A stretch of 64,000 bases of DNA from positions 1 through 64,000 of the forward strand of contig NZ_ACIS01000009.1 of the NCBI RefSeq assembly GCF_000174355.1, written 5' to 3'. This stretch comes from Pseudogulbenkiania ferrooxidans 2002. Its GTDB lineage: Bacteria; Pseudomonadota; Gammaproteobacteria; Burkholderiales; Chromobacteriaceae. The notes beneath the pieces were generated by a model. The model saw only the letters and a list, made by a program, of their open reading frames with translations, had not been told where the DNA came from and did not search any database. This document shows positions 45,739 through 54,998 of this stretch, piece after piece (position 1 is the stretch's first letter; each line of letters begins with the position of its first letter). Made by a program: the position numbers and the translations under genes.

Positions 45739-46905
45739 TCAGGCAACGGCCACCCGGCGCAGACGCTGGGCATAGCTCTTGAGCGCTTCGATGCCGCTGG
45801 CCTCGGCACGGGCGCACCACTCCTGCAGCTCTTTCAGCAGTTGCTCTCGCGTCAGGCTGGAGCGCTCCCACAAACGGGATAACTCCTGGCGCATGGTGTA
45901 GATGGTCTGCAGTACATGGCTCTTTTCCAGCAGTTCCGCCAGCTGCTTGCGCTCTTCTTCCGGCGTATCTTTGGCTTCCTGCTTGAGCCAGGTCTTCATC
46001 TTGCCGGCCAGATTACCTTGGCCCAGCTTCTCGATCTCGCTGCGATAGACGTCTTTCAGTTCGCGCGCATAGCGGGCTGCCAAGGCATAACGGTTGGCGA
46101 CCACCGCCTGCAGATGTTCGATATCCAGGTGCGGACGCGACGGATCTTCGGCCAACCTGGGCGCGACCTTGCGAACCTTCGCCAACCCCAGCATTTCCAG
46201 GATGCGGATATACATCCAGCCGATGTCGAACTCGTACCATTTGTAGGAGAGCTTGGCCGAGGTACCGAAGGTGTGGTGGTTGTTGTGCAGCTCTTCGCCA
46301 CCGATCAGGATACCCCAGGGCAGAATGTTGGTGGAGGCGTCTTCGTTCTCGAAGTTGCGGTAGCCCCAGTAGTGGCCGATACCGTTGATGATCCCGGCCG
46401 CGGTCAGCGGAATCCAGATCATCTGCACCGCCCAGATGGTCAGCCCTATCGGGCCGAACAGCACGAGATCGATCGCCAGCATCAGGATGATGCCCTTGGC
46501 GCTGTGGCGAGTGTAGACGTTGCGCTCGAGCCAGTCGTCCGGCGTGCCGTGACCGAACTTCTCCATGGTGCTGCGGTCTTTGCAGGCGGCGCGGTAAAGT
46601 TCGGCGCCTTCGAAGAATACTTTCCTGATACCCAGCACTTGCGGACTGTGCGGGTCTTCGGCGGTTTCGCAGCGGGCGTGGTGCTTGCGGTGCACCGAGG
46701 CCCACTCCTTGGTCACCATGCCGGTGGTCAGCCAGAGCCAGAAACGGAAGAAATGGCTCGGGACAGGGTGCAGGTCCAGAGCGCGGTGAGCCTGATGGCG
46801 ATGCAGGAAGATGGTCACCGAGGCGATGGTAATGTGCGTCAGCACCAGGGCGACGGCGACATATCCCCACCACGGTAAGTCAATCAAACCATTAATCCAT
46901 TCCAT
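45739..46905 (-). CDS. Acyl-CoA/acyl-lipid desaturase (delta-9 type)
   Basis: 388 residues from the ATG at 46905; a GTG at 46917 is an alternative. Four hydrophobic segments flank three histidine boxes: HRHQAH, HRKHHA and HNNHHTFG. These hold the diiron centre of membrane desaturases. The long C-terminal ~120 residues are charged and helical and are not part of the core enzyme. It introduces a cis double bond to adjust membrane fluidity. It carries one copy of the 12-mer repeat at 46147. Confidence 0.9.
   Translation of the reverse strand: MEWINGLIDLPWWGYVAVALVLTHITIASVTIFLHRHQAHRALDLHPVPSHFFRFWLWLTTGMVTKEWASVHRKHHARCETAEDPHSPQVLGIRKVFFEGAELYRAACKDRSTMEKFGHGTPDDWLERNVYTRHSAKGIILMLAIDLVLFGPIGLTIWAVQMIWIPLTAAGIINGIGHYWGYRNFENEDASTNILPWGILIGGEELHNNHHTFGTSAKLSYKWYEFDIGWMYIRILEMLGLAKVRKVAPRLAEDPSRPHLDIEHLQAVVANRYALAARYARELKDVYRSEIEKLGQGNLAGKMKTWLKQEAKDTPEEERKQLAELLEKSHVLQTIYTMRQELSRLWERSSLTREQLLKELQEWCARAEASGIEALKSYAQRLRRVAVA
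46147..46158 (-). repeat. AGGTTGGCCGAA 12-mer, copy 5 (in desaturase gene)
   Basis: Exact copy, minus orientation, i.e. sense with the desaturase coding strand. Confidence 0.6.
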
Positions 46906-47040
46906 TAAATCGCACACCTCATCAGGGATAAAGTCCCATTGTAATAAATAGTTACGCTCATGTCAGACTCTTTCTTCGCCGATGTGTTCCCCTAGCGCTC
47001 TGGTGTAACATATGATGTCTTTTTACACTTTCAGAAGCCG

Positions 47041-48630
47041 ATGCTTGTGCCGCAAAAAAAACGTCTGATCATTGCCGGTGGGGTACTGGGTGGCCTGTTC
47101 GTCCTGTACGGTGGGGCCGCCTACTGGGCTGGTCTCAAGGCCGAGGATACGCTGGCCGAACAACACCGCATGCTGGCGGAGTTTCCTCTGTTCAAGGTGA
47201 AGTCCCACAGCTATGAACGAGGCTGGTTCTCGTCCACCGAGACCACCGAACTCACTTTCAACCGCCGCCTGTCGGGGCCGTACGAGGCCATGCTGCCGGA
47301 CAACCTGCGTCCCCTGCTCGGCTCGACCATCCGCTTTACCCATCACGTCAAGCACGGCCCGCTGCCAGGCATCGGCAGCTTCGACTTCCGCCCGGCACGC
47401 GCCCTGGTGTCGACCGAGTTCGCCATGAGCGACGCCACCCGCAAGACGCTGTCGCGGTTCTTTGGCGACAAGGAGCCCATCACCGTCACCAACCGTCTGG
47501 GCTTCGGCGGCGGCGGCCTGCTGGAGGTCAACATCCCTTCATTCGACTACGACGAAGCGCTGTCCGGGGTGAAGGTCAAGTGGAAGGGCTTCGACCTCAA
47601 GGTCGATTACGCCTCTGGCTACAAGGAATACAAGACCGAGGCGCTCTCGCCCGGGTTCCTGCTCGAAGCGTCGACCAAGGGCTCGCTGGCCTTCGACGGA
47701 GTCAAATACCTGTCGGACGTGCGTCCGGGCAGCAGCGGCATCAAGCTTGGCACCAGCGAGCTGACGGTAGGCAACGTCCAGCTCAACTGGAAGGAAAGCG
47801 TTCCGTACAACCTCAAGCTCAACGAACTGGTCTACGTGTTGACGCGCATTCGCGTCGGCGAGTTCATCAACCCATCCGGCGAATTCCGCCCGTCCAACGT
47901 GGGGCTGAAAGACTTGCGTTACCAGATGGTGACCAGCGAGCAGGACGAGTTCGTCAATACACGCGGCAAGTTCGACTTCGCCAGCTTCAATCTCAACGAC
48001 AAGCACTACGGCCCGATGAAGCTGGATGTTTCGGCCAACCATCTGCATGGCCCGACCCTGCTCAAGCTTGATCAGGAGATCGGCAAGATTCCGTTCGAAG
48101 GGGTCGACCCGACCATCCTGCGCCAGCGCTACGTCAATGCCATCAAGACCTACGGCGTGCCGCTGCTGGAAAACAACCCGCGCCTGGTGGTCAACGAGTT
48201 CTCGCTACGCATGCCGAGCGGCGAAGCGCGGCTCAAGGGTAACCTGACGCTCACCGGCTTCCAGAAGACCGACCTGCAAAACCCGCTGACCTTCCTCAAA
48301 CGCTTCGAGGCCGAGGCCAGCGTCAACCTGCCGCGCCAGACCCTGGAAGACCTGGTGGTGGCGCAGGCGCGCAACCTGTTCACCGTCGACGCTTCGGCGG
48401 AAGACCAGCCGAACCTGAAGGAAGTCGACGACCTGGCGCGCAGCCTGCTCGACAGCCAGCTGGCGCAATGGACCGAGCAGGGCTATCTGAAGCAGCAGAA
48501 CGGCCAGATTTCCACCGATCTGGAATACAAGCACGGGATGATGACCATCAATCACAAGAAGGTCGATCTACCGTGGGAGGAGAGCGACGCCCCGGACGCG
48601 ACACCGGCCAGTACCAGCAGCGGCAGCTGA
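47041..48630 (+). CDS. DUF945 (YdgA-like) periplasmic protein
   Basis: 529 residues. An N-terminal membrane anchor (LIIAGGVLGGLFVLYGGAAYW) leads into a long extracytoplasmic region. SHSYERGWFSSTETTEL near 53–69 is the DUF945 signature, and HGPLPG near 107–112 is another. The rest is beta-rich with an AsmA-like repetitive pattern and a Ser/Thr-rich tail. Function in this family is poorly known; E. coli YdgA dimerises in the periplasm. It is divergent from the desaturase and ends at a palindromic terminator. Confidence 0.85.
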   Translation: MLVPQKKRLIIAGGVLGGLFVLYGGAAYWAGLKAEDTLAEQHRMLAEFPLFKVKSHSYERGWFSSTETTELTFNRRLSGPYEAMLPDNLRPLLGSTIRFTHHVKHGPLPGIGSFDFRPARALVSTEFAMSDATRKTLSRFFGDKEPITVTNRLGFGGGGLLEVNIPSFDYDEALSGVKVKWKGFDLKVDYASGYKEYKTEALSPGFLLEASTKGSLAFDGVKYLSDVRPGSSGIKLGTSELTVGNVQLNWKESVPYNLKLNELVYVLTRIRVGEFINPSGEFRPSNVGLKDLRYQMVTSEQDEFVNTRGKFDFASFNLNDKHYGPMKLDVSANHLHGPTLLKLDQEIGKIPFEGVDPTILRQRYVNAIKTYGVPLLENNPRLVVNEFSLRMPSGEARLKGNLTLTGFQKTDLQNPLTFLKRFEAEASVNLPRQTLEDLVVAQARNLFTVDASAEDQPNLKEVDDLARSLLDSQLAQWTEQGYLKQQNGQISTDLEYKHGMMTINHKKVDLPWEESDAPDATPASTSSGS

Positions 48631-48643
48631 TCGCCGCAAACCG

Positions 48644-48667
48644 ACAAGGGGGCCTAGGCCCCCTTGT
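48644..48667. terminator. Bidirectional terminator between ydgA-like and bfr
   Basis: CAAGGGGGCC TA GGCCCCCTTG dyad between convergent genes. Confidence 0.7.
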
Positions 48668-48689
48668 TCCATTACGGTCTTGCGACCGC

Positions 48690-49160
48690 TCAGTCTTCCA
48701 TCTGGCTCTGCAGATAATTCGGCAGACCGACCTTCTCGATCAGGCCCAACTGGGTTTCCAGCCAGTCGACGTGCTCTTCTTCGCTTTCCAGGATGTCTTC
48801 GAGCAGATCGCGAGTGACGTAATCGCTGACGCTCTCGCAATGGGTGATGGCTTCGCGCAGCAGTGGCAGCGCCTCCAGTTCCAGTTTGAGGTCGAGTTCG
48901 AGCATTTCCTGCGGCTTTTCACCGATGTACAGCTTGCCCAGATCCTGCAGATTGGGCAGGCCCTCGAGGAACAGGATGCGCTCGATCAGCCGATCGGCAT
49001 GCTTCATCTCGTCGATGGATTCGTGATACTCGTGCTCGTTGAGCTTCTTGAGACCCCAGTTCTTGTACATGCGGGCATGCAGGAAGTACTGGTTGATGGC
49101 GGTAAGTTCGTTCTTGAGGATTTGATTGAGGAATTTTAGGACTTTTTTATCGCCTTGCAT
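48690..49160 (-). CDS. bfr: Bacterioferritin
   Basis: 156 residues from the ATG at 49160. Glu18, Glu51 and His54 of the ferroxidase centre are in place, and Met52 of the EMKHAD motif is the axial ligand for the inter-subunit heme. [20 protein letters not shown] supplies the second helix pair with the remaining Glu and His. It forms a 24-subunit iron store. A bfd gene for iron release lies about 100 bases upstream on the same strand. Confidence 0.97.
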   Translation of the reverse strand: MQGDKKVLKFLNQILKNELTAINQYFLHARMYKNWGLKKLNEHEYHESIDEMKHADRLIERILFLEGLPNLQDLGKLYIGEKPQEMLELDLKLELEALPLLREAITHCESVSDYVTRDLLEDILESEEEHVDWLETQLGLIEKVGLPNYLQSQMED

Positions 49161-49264
49161 GACAAGCTCCTGTGCGCATATCTTGAAATTATTGCACACG
49201 GGTTTACCAGCGCAAGGCCGAGTGGTGTGACTTGCGGTGCAGTTTGCGCCGCAAGCAGCGCGGC

Positions 49265-49471
49265 TCAGGCGACTTCGCGAAAGGGGGAATGGGCTTCGGC
49301 GGTGAGCTCGGTCAACGTTTCTTTGATCAACTGGTGGGCGCAGCAGGCGCAACGGCCGCAGTCGGTCGCAACGCCCAGTTGCTGAGCGACGTCTCGCAGG
49401 CGGGTTGCCCCGTCCATGACGGCGTCGCGAATCTGCGTGTCGGTCACACCATGACAAAGACAAACGTACAT
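49265..49471 (-). CDS. bfd: Bacterioferritin-associated ferredoxin
   Basis: 68 residues from the ATG at 49471. [18 protein letters not shown] and [11 protein letters not shown] hold the four cysteines of the [2Fe-2S] cluster (CxC and CxxC). Bfd reduces the iron core of bacterioferritin so that iron is released in starvation. A Fur-box-like site lies about 26 bases upstream, consistent with iron repression. Confidence 0.95.
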   Translation of the reverse strand: MYVCLCHGVTDTQIRDAVMDGATRLRDVAQQLGVATDCGRCACCAHQLIKETLTELTAEAHSPFREVA

Positions 49472-49496
49472 GTTTTCACCCAGCACATATAAATGT

Positions 49497-49515
49497 GAAT
49501 TATTATCATTATGCG
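49497..49515. promoter_or_regulatory. Fur box between bfd and nudJ
   Basis: GAATTATTATCATTATGCG: read on the minus strand it keeps ATAATGATAAT of the consensus GATAATGATAATCATTATC, 14–15 of 19 matches. Position fits repression of bfd. Confidence 0.65.
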
Positions 49516-49554
49516 GATAAACAAGAACCATTGTCAACTGGAACCGACCACCCC

Positions 49555-50019
49555 ATGAGAATCTGGAAACCGAATGTCACCGTGGCCGCCGTCATCGAGC
49601 GCGAAGGCCGCTTTCTGATGGTGGAAGAAGACACCCCCGAAGGATTGCGCCTGAACCAGCCGGCCGGTCATCTGGAACATGGCGAAACGCTGTTCGAGGC
49701 GGTGCGCCGCGAAGTGCTGGAAGAAACGGCGTGGCATTTCGAGCCGGAAGCGCTGGTGGGCATCTACCTGGCTGACAAGCCGGGCAGCGATATCACCTAC
49801 CTGCGCTTCACCTTCTGCGGCCGGGCCTTGCTCGAAGAGACCGAGCGCCGTCTGGACGAGGGTATCGTCGCCGCCCCCTGGCTCACCGCGGCGGAAATCC
49901 GTGCCCGTACCCGCCAGCATCGCAGCCCGGCGGTGGCGCTGAGCCTGGAGGACTGGCTGGCCGGCCAGCGCCTGCCGCTGGCGGTGATCCAGCACCTCAA
50001 CAACCGGGACAAGGCATGA
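49555..50019 (+). CDS. nudJ: NUDIX hydrolase, NudJ type
   Basis: 154 residues from the ATG at 49555, chosen over an upstream in-frame ATG that lies in the Fur-box region. GHLEHGETLFEAVRREVLEE (about 40–59) followed by T is the Nudix box, with Trp following as in NudJ. KPNVTVAAVIEREGRFLMVE opens the fold. E. coli NudJ hydrolyses HMP-PP, a thiamine intermediate, and nucleotides. It overlaps an exported-protein gene by 4 bases and is probably co-transcribed with mnmA, as in many proteobacteria. Confidence 0.9.
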   Translation: MRIWKPNVTVAAVIEREGRFLMVEEDTPEGLRLNQPAGHLEHGETLFEAVRREVLEETAWHFEPEALVGIYLADKPGSDITYLRFTFCGRALLEETERRLDEGIVAAPWLTAAEIRARTRQHRSPAVALSLEDWLAGQRLPLAVIQHLNNRDKA

Positions 50020-50549
50020 AGTGGTGGCTCTGGCTTGGGCTGCTGACCGTCAGCAACGTCCATGCGGACGCCCTCCCCCTCTGTTACCATTACGGCTGCA
50101 AACGTGATTCCCACTTCGAGGTCGGCGCCGATGACAAGCTGCGCCTGGCCCGTCTGCTGTCCGACGACGCCACGGCGGAGGCCGAGCGCGCCGCCGTTAA
50201 AGCCGCGGTGCGGGAGTTGTACTTGATGGCAGGGCGTAGCACCCCCATCTGGCAGGACAAGGGGGGCAACTTCCTGGACGGTACCGCCGAGGGACGCATG
50301 GATTGCGTGGATCACAGCCGCAACGTCACCACCTTCCTGCACTATCTGCAGGATCAGGGTTGGCTGCGGTTCCACACCGTCGCCGAGCCGGCGTGGCGCG
50401 CGCCGCGCTTCCTCGACCTGCATTACACCGCCGTGCTGCACGACAGCGGCAACGGTCAGGATTGGGCCGTGGACAGCTGGTTCAAGGATTTCGGGGCACC
50501 GCCCGAGGTGGTGCCCCTCGCTATTTGGAAAGAAGGATATTCCCCGTGA
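50016..50549 (+). CDS. Exported protein of unknown function, possible Cys–His–Asp site
   Basis: 177 residues with a signal peptide ([16 protein letters not shown]). It lies between nudJ and mnmA, overlapping both by 4 bases. [11 protein letters not shown] (Cys near residue 97), LDLHYTAVL (His near 136) and [11 protein letters not shown] (Asp near 153) have the order and spacing of a transglutaminase-like cysteine protease triad. That assignment is inference; I do not recognise a named family. The tight coupling to a tRNA-modification gene is probably positional rather than functional. Confidence 0.65.
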   Translation: MKWWLWLGLLTVSNVHADALPLCYHYGCKRDSHFEVGADDKLRLARLLSDDATAEAERAAVKAAVRELYLMAGRSTPIWQDKGGNFLDGTAEGRMDCVDHSRNVTTFLHYLQDQGWLRFHTVAEPAWRAPRFLDLHYTAVLHDSGNGQDWAVDSWFKDFGAPPEVVPLAIWKEGYSP

Positions 50550-51622
50550 CGGGTAAGAAACGTATTGTCGTCGGCATGTCCGGCGGCGTGGATTCGTCGG
50601 TCACCGCCTGGCTCTTGAAACAGCAGGGCCATGAGGTGATCGGCGTGTTCATGCAGAACTGGGAAGACGACAACGACGACGAATACTGCTCGATCAAGCA
50701 GGACGCGCTGGACGCGATGAGCGTTGCCGACATCGTCGGCATCGACATGGAAGTGGTCAACTTCGCCAAGGAATACAAGGACCGCGTGTTCTCGTACTTC
50801 CTCAAGGAGTACTCTGCCGGCCGCACGCCGAACCCGGACGTGCTGTGCAACGCCGAGATCAAGTTCAAGGCCTTTCTCGACTACGCCATGGAGCTGGGGG
50901 CGGATTGCATTGCCACCGGACACTACGCGCGCAAGGAAGAGCGCGACGGCAAGCACTACCTGCTGAAGGCGGTGGACCACACCAAAGACCAAAGCTACTT
51001 CCTGTACCGCCTCAACCAGGCGCAGCTCTCCAAGGCGATGTTCCCGCTGGGCGAGATCCGCAAGACCGAGGTGCGCCAGCTGGCCGAACAGGCCGGCCTG
51101 CCGACGGCGGCCAAGAAGGACAGCACCGGCATCTGCTTCATCGGCGAGCGGCCGTTCCGCGAGTTCCTGCAGCGCTACCTGCCGACCCAGCCGGGCGACA
51201 TGGTGACGCCGGAGGGCAAGACCGTCGGGCGGCACGAGGGGCTGATGTACTACACGCTGGGGCAGCGCAAGGGGCTCAACATCGGCGGCGCCAAGGATGG
51301 CAGCGGCGAGCCGTGGTTCGTCGCCGGCAAGGACATCCCGGGCAACCGCCTGATCGTGGTGCAGGGGCACGATCATCCCCTCCTGTTGAAGAACACGCTG
51401 GAAATGGGCGATCTGTCCTGGACGCTGGACGAGGCCCCGCTGCCGGGTGATTACGCCGCCAAGAACCGCTACCGCATGGCTGACGCGGCCTGTTCGCTGT
51501 CGCCGGTGGTGGACGGCGAGGCCAACCTCACCTTCCGCGACAAGCAGTGGGCGGTGACGCCGGGCCAGTCGGCGGTGCTGTATGACGGTGATATCTGTCT
51601 GGGCGGCGGCATCATCCGCTGA
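50546..51622 (+). CDS. mnmA: tRNA-specific 2-thiouridylase MnmA
   Basis: 358 residues with a GTG start at 50546, preceded by GAAGGAT and overlapping the previous stop. [20 protein letters not shown] is the PP-loop. [20 protein letters not shown] follows, with the catalytic cysteines in [12 protein letters not shown] and [13 protein letters not shown]. It thiolates U34 of Lys, Glu and Gln tRNAs. The start at 50303 in the same frame overlaps the preceding gene and is rejected. Confidence 0.96.
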   Translation: MTGKKRIVVGMSGGVDSSVTAWLLKQQGHEVIGVFMQNWEDDNDDEYCSIKQDALDAMSVADIVGIDMEVVNFAKEYKDRVFSYFLKEYSAGRTPNPDVLCNAEIKFKAFLDYAMELGADCIATGHYARKEERDGKHYLLKAVDHTKDQSYFLYRLNQAQLSKAMFPLGEIRKTEVRQLAEQAGLPTAAKKDSTGICFIGERPFREFLQRYLPTQPGDMVTPEGKTVGRHEGLMYYTLGQRKGLNIGGAKDGSGEPWFVAGKDIPGNRLIVVQGHDHPLLLKNTLEMGDLSWTLDEAPLPGDYAAKNRYRMADAACSLSPVVDGEANLTFRDKQWAVTPGQSAVLYDGDICLGGGIIR

Positions 51623-51626
51623 GCAA

Positions 51627-51804
51627 GAGCCGGGAGCAAAACCTCTTGGCGTTGTTGCGCTCACGCGCGAATCTCGGCAGAGGTTCGCCCAGCAAGCGCT
51701 TGCCGTACGACTTGTATGTAGCTTCGCAGAAACATCGACTATGCCTCGTTTTCTGCGGCCGCGCGCCTAGCCAAGATCGCTGCGCGGGGTTTTGTTCGCG
51801 GCTC
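51627..51804. repeat. Nested inverted repeats after mnmA
   Basis: GAGCCGGGAGCAAAAC at 51628 pairs with GTTTTGTTCGCGGCTC ending at 51804 (14 of 16). Inside, TCTTGGC/GCCAAGA and CGCAGAAA/TTTCTGCG also pair, giving nested stems over about 180 bases. No gene is seen in the 295 bases between mnmA and the LysR gene. It looks like a dispersed intergenic repeat, but other copies cannot be checked here. Confidence 0.5.
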
Positions 51805-51881
51805 CAAACCTGCGGCGCACCACGAGCAACCCTCAGCGATTTCCTTACCCGCTCTGCCCTATCTCCCTAATTAGTCAATCC

Positions 51882-51904
51882 AACGGCCGCTCCTAGCGGC
51901 CGTT
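51882..51904. terminator. Terminator between mnmA region and LysR gene
   Basis: AACGGCCGCT CCT AGCGGCCGTT dyad between convergent transcripts. Confidence 0.7.
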
Positions 51905-51917
51905 TGCTTTTCTCGGC

Positions 51918-52832
51918 TCAGGGCATGGCCTGCATGGGTGGCTCGGCCGACATCGGATGGCGTGCCGCCAGCCAGTCGTCCAGCAGCTGCGCCGCCTCGG
52001 CAGTGCGCTTGGCCGCCGGCAGTGCCAACAGATAGCCGTTGCCGGTGAACACGGTCTGGGCGAACGGCGTGATGACCGTTCCGCGCTTCAACTCCTCTTC
52101 CACCAGTACCACATCCGCCAGCGACACGCCGAAGCCTTGCTGGGCGGCGTTCGTCGCCAGGTCCAGGGTGTCGAACACCTGGCCGCTGCCGGGATTGACA
52201 CCCTTGACCCCGACCGACTTCAACCACAACGACCAGTCGCGCCGATCGCGCGACGGGTGCAGCAGCGGGAAGCGCGCCAGCTCTTCCGGCTCGTGCAAAG
52301 GTTGGCCGAAGGACTCCAGCAGCGCCGGGGAGCAGACTGGCGTCAGCTGCTCGCGGAACAAGGGGGTCTGCCGCGGCTGGAGTGACGGCACCGGCCCGAA
52401 CACGATGGCGAGATCAAACGCTTCCTTGGCGAAGTCGACGCCGTGCTCGTGCACGCTGGTGACCTCGACCTCGATCTCCGGGTGCTCCTTGCGGAACAGC
52501 ATGATCTCGCGCAGCAGCCAGCGCGAGATGCACGACGGCGCCTTCAGGCGCAGGTGGTTGCGCGCCAGGCGCGCCGCTTCCACCCCCTTGCCCAGCGTCG
52601 CCAGCGCGCGCGTCACGTAGGGCAGCAAGGCCTCGCCCTCGCTGGTCAGCACCAGCCGGCGCACCTGGCGATGGAACAGCGGGTAGCCCAATTGCTGTTC
52701 GAGCTGGGCCACCTGCTTGCTCACCGCGCCCTGTGTCAGGCACAGCTCGTCCGCCGCCAGGGTGAAGCTCATGTGGCGGGCGGCGACCTCGAAAACCTGC
52801 AGGCCGTACAAGGGTAATGGACGCTGTGTCAT
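51918..52832 (-). CDS. LysR-family transcriptional regulator
   Basis: 304 residues. The N-terminal winged helix (LYGLQVFEVAARHMSFTLAA, then LTQGAVSKQVAQLEQQLGYP) is of the GcvA-like LysR subtype. The remaining two alpha/beta subdomains bind the effector (FDLAIVFGP, GFGVSLADVVLVEEEL). It is divergent from the aminotransferase gene across 128 bases, so it probably regulates that cluster; no operator is defined. It contains a copy of the 12-mer repeat. Confidence 0.92.
   Translation of the reverse strand: MTQRPLPLYGLQVFEVAARHMSFTLAADELCLTQGAVSKQVAQLEQQLGYPLFHRQVRRLVLTSEGEALLPYVTRALATLGKGVEAARLARNHLRLKAPSCISRWLLREIMLFRKEHPEIEVEVTSVHEHGVDFAKEAFDLAIVFGPVPSLQPRQTPLFREQLTPVCSPALLESFGQPLHEPEELARFPLLHPSRDRRDWSLWLKSVGVKGVNPGSGQVFDTLDLATNAAQQGFGVSLADVVLVEEELKRGTVITPFAQTVFTGNGYLLALPAAKRTAEAAQLLDDWLAARHPMSAEPPMQAMP
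52299..52310 (+). repeat. AGGTTGGCCGAA 12-mer, copy 6 (in LysR gene)
   Basis: Exact copy preceded by CAA, antisense to the LysR gene; the coding strand reads FGQP here, a different frame from the SANL copies. Confidence 0.6.
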
Positions 52833-52960
52833 GGCCTCTTCATGCCTGAAAAAAACTCATGCATAACATGCCGACAATTCGTTTGTCGCACAAGCCCCGT
52901 CACCCGTTTAATGGGCTTGAACGCCATCCGATGGCACAGACACAACAACCGGGGGATGAC

Positions 52961-54115
52961 ATGACCGACTCCATCACGCCGCGCTCCAAGCTGCCGCACG
53001 TGGGCACCACCATATTCACCGTGATCGGCCAGCTGGCCGCCAAATACCAGGCGATCAACCTGTCTCAAGGCGCACCCAACTTCCCCTGCTCACCCGAGCT
53101 GATCGAGCACACCCACCGCGCCATGCTCAACGGCCACAACCAGTACTCGCCGATGGCCGGCCTGTTCGCGCTGCGCGAAGCGGTCGCCGGCAAGGTGGCG
53201 ACGCTGTACGGCCGGCACTACGATCCGGAGCACGAGGTCACCATCACCGCCAGCGCCAGCGAGGGGCTGTTCGCCAGCATCACCGCGCTGGTCCACCCCG
53301 ACGACGAGGTGATCGTGTTCGAGCCCTGCTTCGACAGCTACGCGCCGATGATCGAGCTGCAGGGGGCCAAGGCGGTGCCGATCAAGCTCGCCCCACCCTC
53401 CTTCGCCATTCCCTGGGATGAGGTCGCCGCGCGCATCACCCCGCGCACCCGCATGATCCTGCTGAACAGCCCGCACAACCCGAGCGGGGCGGTGCTGGGC
53501 GACGAGGACATCGCCGCGCTCAAGCGCCTCACCGCCGGCACCGGCATCGTGCTGCTGTCCGACGAGGTCTACGAGCACGTGGTGTTCGATGGCGCCCTGC
53601 ACCACAGCATGAGCCGTCACCCGGAGCTGGCCGAGCGCGGGGTGGTGGTAGCGTCGTTCGGCAAGACCTTCCACATCACCGGCTGGCGCGTCGGCTATTG
53701 CCTGGCACCGGCGGCCCTGATGGAGGAAATCCGCAAGGTGCACCAGTTCGCCATGTTTGCCGCCGACACGCCGATGCAGTACGGCCTGGCACGACTGATG
53801 CAGACCCCGTCGCATTACCTCGGCCTGGCGGATTTCTACCAGCAGAAGCGCGACTTGCTCGTCGACTGCCTGGCCGGTTCGCGCCTGACGCTGCTGCCGT
53901 CGGCCGGCAGCTTCTTCATGCTGGCGAGCTACGAAAAGATCAGCAGCCAGTCCGACAGCGACTTCGTGCAAACGTTGATCCGCGAGCATCAGGTGGCGAC
54001 CATCCCGGTGTCGGCGTTCTATCGCGACGGTACCGACCATCGCCTGATCCGACTGTCCTTCGCCAAGGACGAGGCCACGCTGCGTGCTGGGGCCGAGCGC
54101 CTTTGCCGCCTGTAG
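52961..54115 (+). CDS. PLP-dependent methionine aminotransferase (YbdL type)
   Basis: 384 residues from the ATG at 52961, with GGGGGAT 5 bases upstream; ATGs at 52931 and 52859 are alternatives. INLSQGAPNFP near 31–41 and NSPHNPSGAVL near 169–179 are class I aminotransferase motifs. LSDEVYEHVVFDG carries the PLP-phenol contacts. SFGKTFHITGWRVGY near 235–249 has the Schiff-base lysine. YbdL-type enzymes transaminate methionine and its keto acid with glutamine. The next gene encodes a nitrilase-type amidase, the usual partner. Confidence 0.88.
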   Translation: MTDSITPRSKLPHVGTTIFTVIGQLAAKYQAINLSQGAPNFPCSPELIEHTHRAMLNGHNQYSPMAGLFALREAVAGKVATLYGRHYDPEHEVTITASASEGLFASITALVHPDDEVIVFEPCFDSYAPMIELQGAKAVPIKLAPPSFAIPWDEVAARITPRTRMILLNSPHNPSGAVLGDEDIAALKRLTAGTGIVLLSDEVYEHVVFDGALHHSMSRHPELAERGVVVASFGKTFHITGWRVGYCLAPAALMEEIRKVHQFAMFAADTPMQYGLARLMQTPSHYLGLADFYQQKRDLLVDCLAGSRLTLLPSAGSFFMLASYEKISSQSDSDFVQTLIREHQVATIPVSAFYRDGTDHRLIRLSFAKDEATLRAGAERLCRL

Positions 54116-54125
54116 GAGCCCGACC

Positions 54126-54941
54126 ATGCCAACCACACAACAGCTCACCGCCGCCGCCATCCAGATGGTGTCCGGCGACGATCTTTCGGCCAACCTCGAA
54201 CGTGCCCGCGTACTAGTTGCTGAAGCCGCCGCCGCCGGCGCCGCGCTGGTGGTGTTGCCCGAATACTTCTACCTGATGCCGGAAGACGAGCGCGAGCGCG
54301 TGGCTCTGGCCCGGCCGCCGGGAGAAGGCCCGATCTTTCGCTGCCTCGCCGAGTTGGCCGAACGGCACCGGCTGTGGCTGGTCGGCGGCACCCTGCCATT
54401 GGCAAGCCCGGAGCCGGGCAAGATGTTCAACTCCAGCCTGCTGTTCGGGCCGGACGGCCGCTGCCACGCACGCTACGACAAGATCCATCTGTTCGGCTTC
54501 GACAACGGCCACGAGCGCTACGACGAAGCGGCCACCATGAGCGCCGGCGAGCAGGTGACTAGCGGCGACACGCCGTGGGGGCCGCTGCGCCTGTCGGTCT
54601 GCTACGATCTGCGCTTTCCCGAGCTGTATCGCCAGCGCCCGGCGCCGACGCTGATCAGCGCCCCGGCCGCCTTCACCCACACCACCGGCGAGGCGCACTG
54701 GGAGCTGCTGCTGCGCGCGCGCGCCGTCGATAACCTGGCCTTCGTCATCGGCGCAGGCCAGGGCGGCGTGCACCCGGGTGGCAAGCGTACCTTCGGCCAC
54801 AGCCTCATCGTCGACCCATGGGGTACGGTGCTGGCGCGTCATGAAGATGGAGAAGGCATCGCACTTGCCACCCTCGATCTCGATCGGCAGGCCGAGCTGC
54901 GCCGGCGCCTGCCCGCTTTACAACACCGGCGTCTGGACTAG
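54126..54941 (+). CDS. Nitrilase-family omega-amidase (YafV/Nit2 type)
   Basis: 271 residues from the ATG at 54126. The Glu–Lys–Cys triad is visible: VVLPEYFYLMPEDE (Glu near 46), YDKIHLFGFDNG (Lys near 120) and SVCYDLRFPELYRQR (Cys near 159). In the glutamine-transaminase/omega-amidase pathway this enzyme hydrolyses alpha-ketoglutaramate, pulling the aminotransferase reaction forward and recycling methionine. Its position 10 bases after the aminotransferase gene supports this pairing. It contains one 12-mer copy near its start. Confidence 0.88.
   Translation: MPTTQQLTAAAIQMVSGDDLSANLERARVLVAEAAAAGAALVVLPEYFYLMPEDERERVALARPPGEGPIFRCLAELAERHRLWLVGGTLPLASPEPGKMFNSSLLFGPDGRCHARYDKIHLFGFDNGHERYDEAATMSAGEQVTSGDTPWGPLRLSVCYDLRFPELYRQRPAPTLISAPAAFTHTTGEAHWELLLRARAVDNLAFVIGAGQGGVHPGGKRTFGHSLIVDPWGTVLARHEDGEGIALATLDLDRQAELRRRLPALQHRRLD
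54185..54196 (-). repeat. AGGTTGGCCGAA 12-mer, copy 7 (in omega-amidase gene)
   Basis: Exact copy, minus orientation, encoding part of LSANLER. Confidence 0.6.
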
Positions 54942-54998
54942 CACCGGCACCCTTACAACAAGACGGTCCGCATCCCCTCTACAAAGGAAGGAAACACC

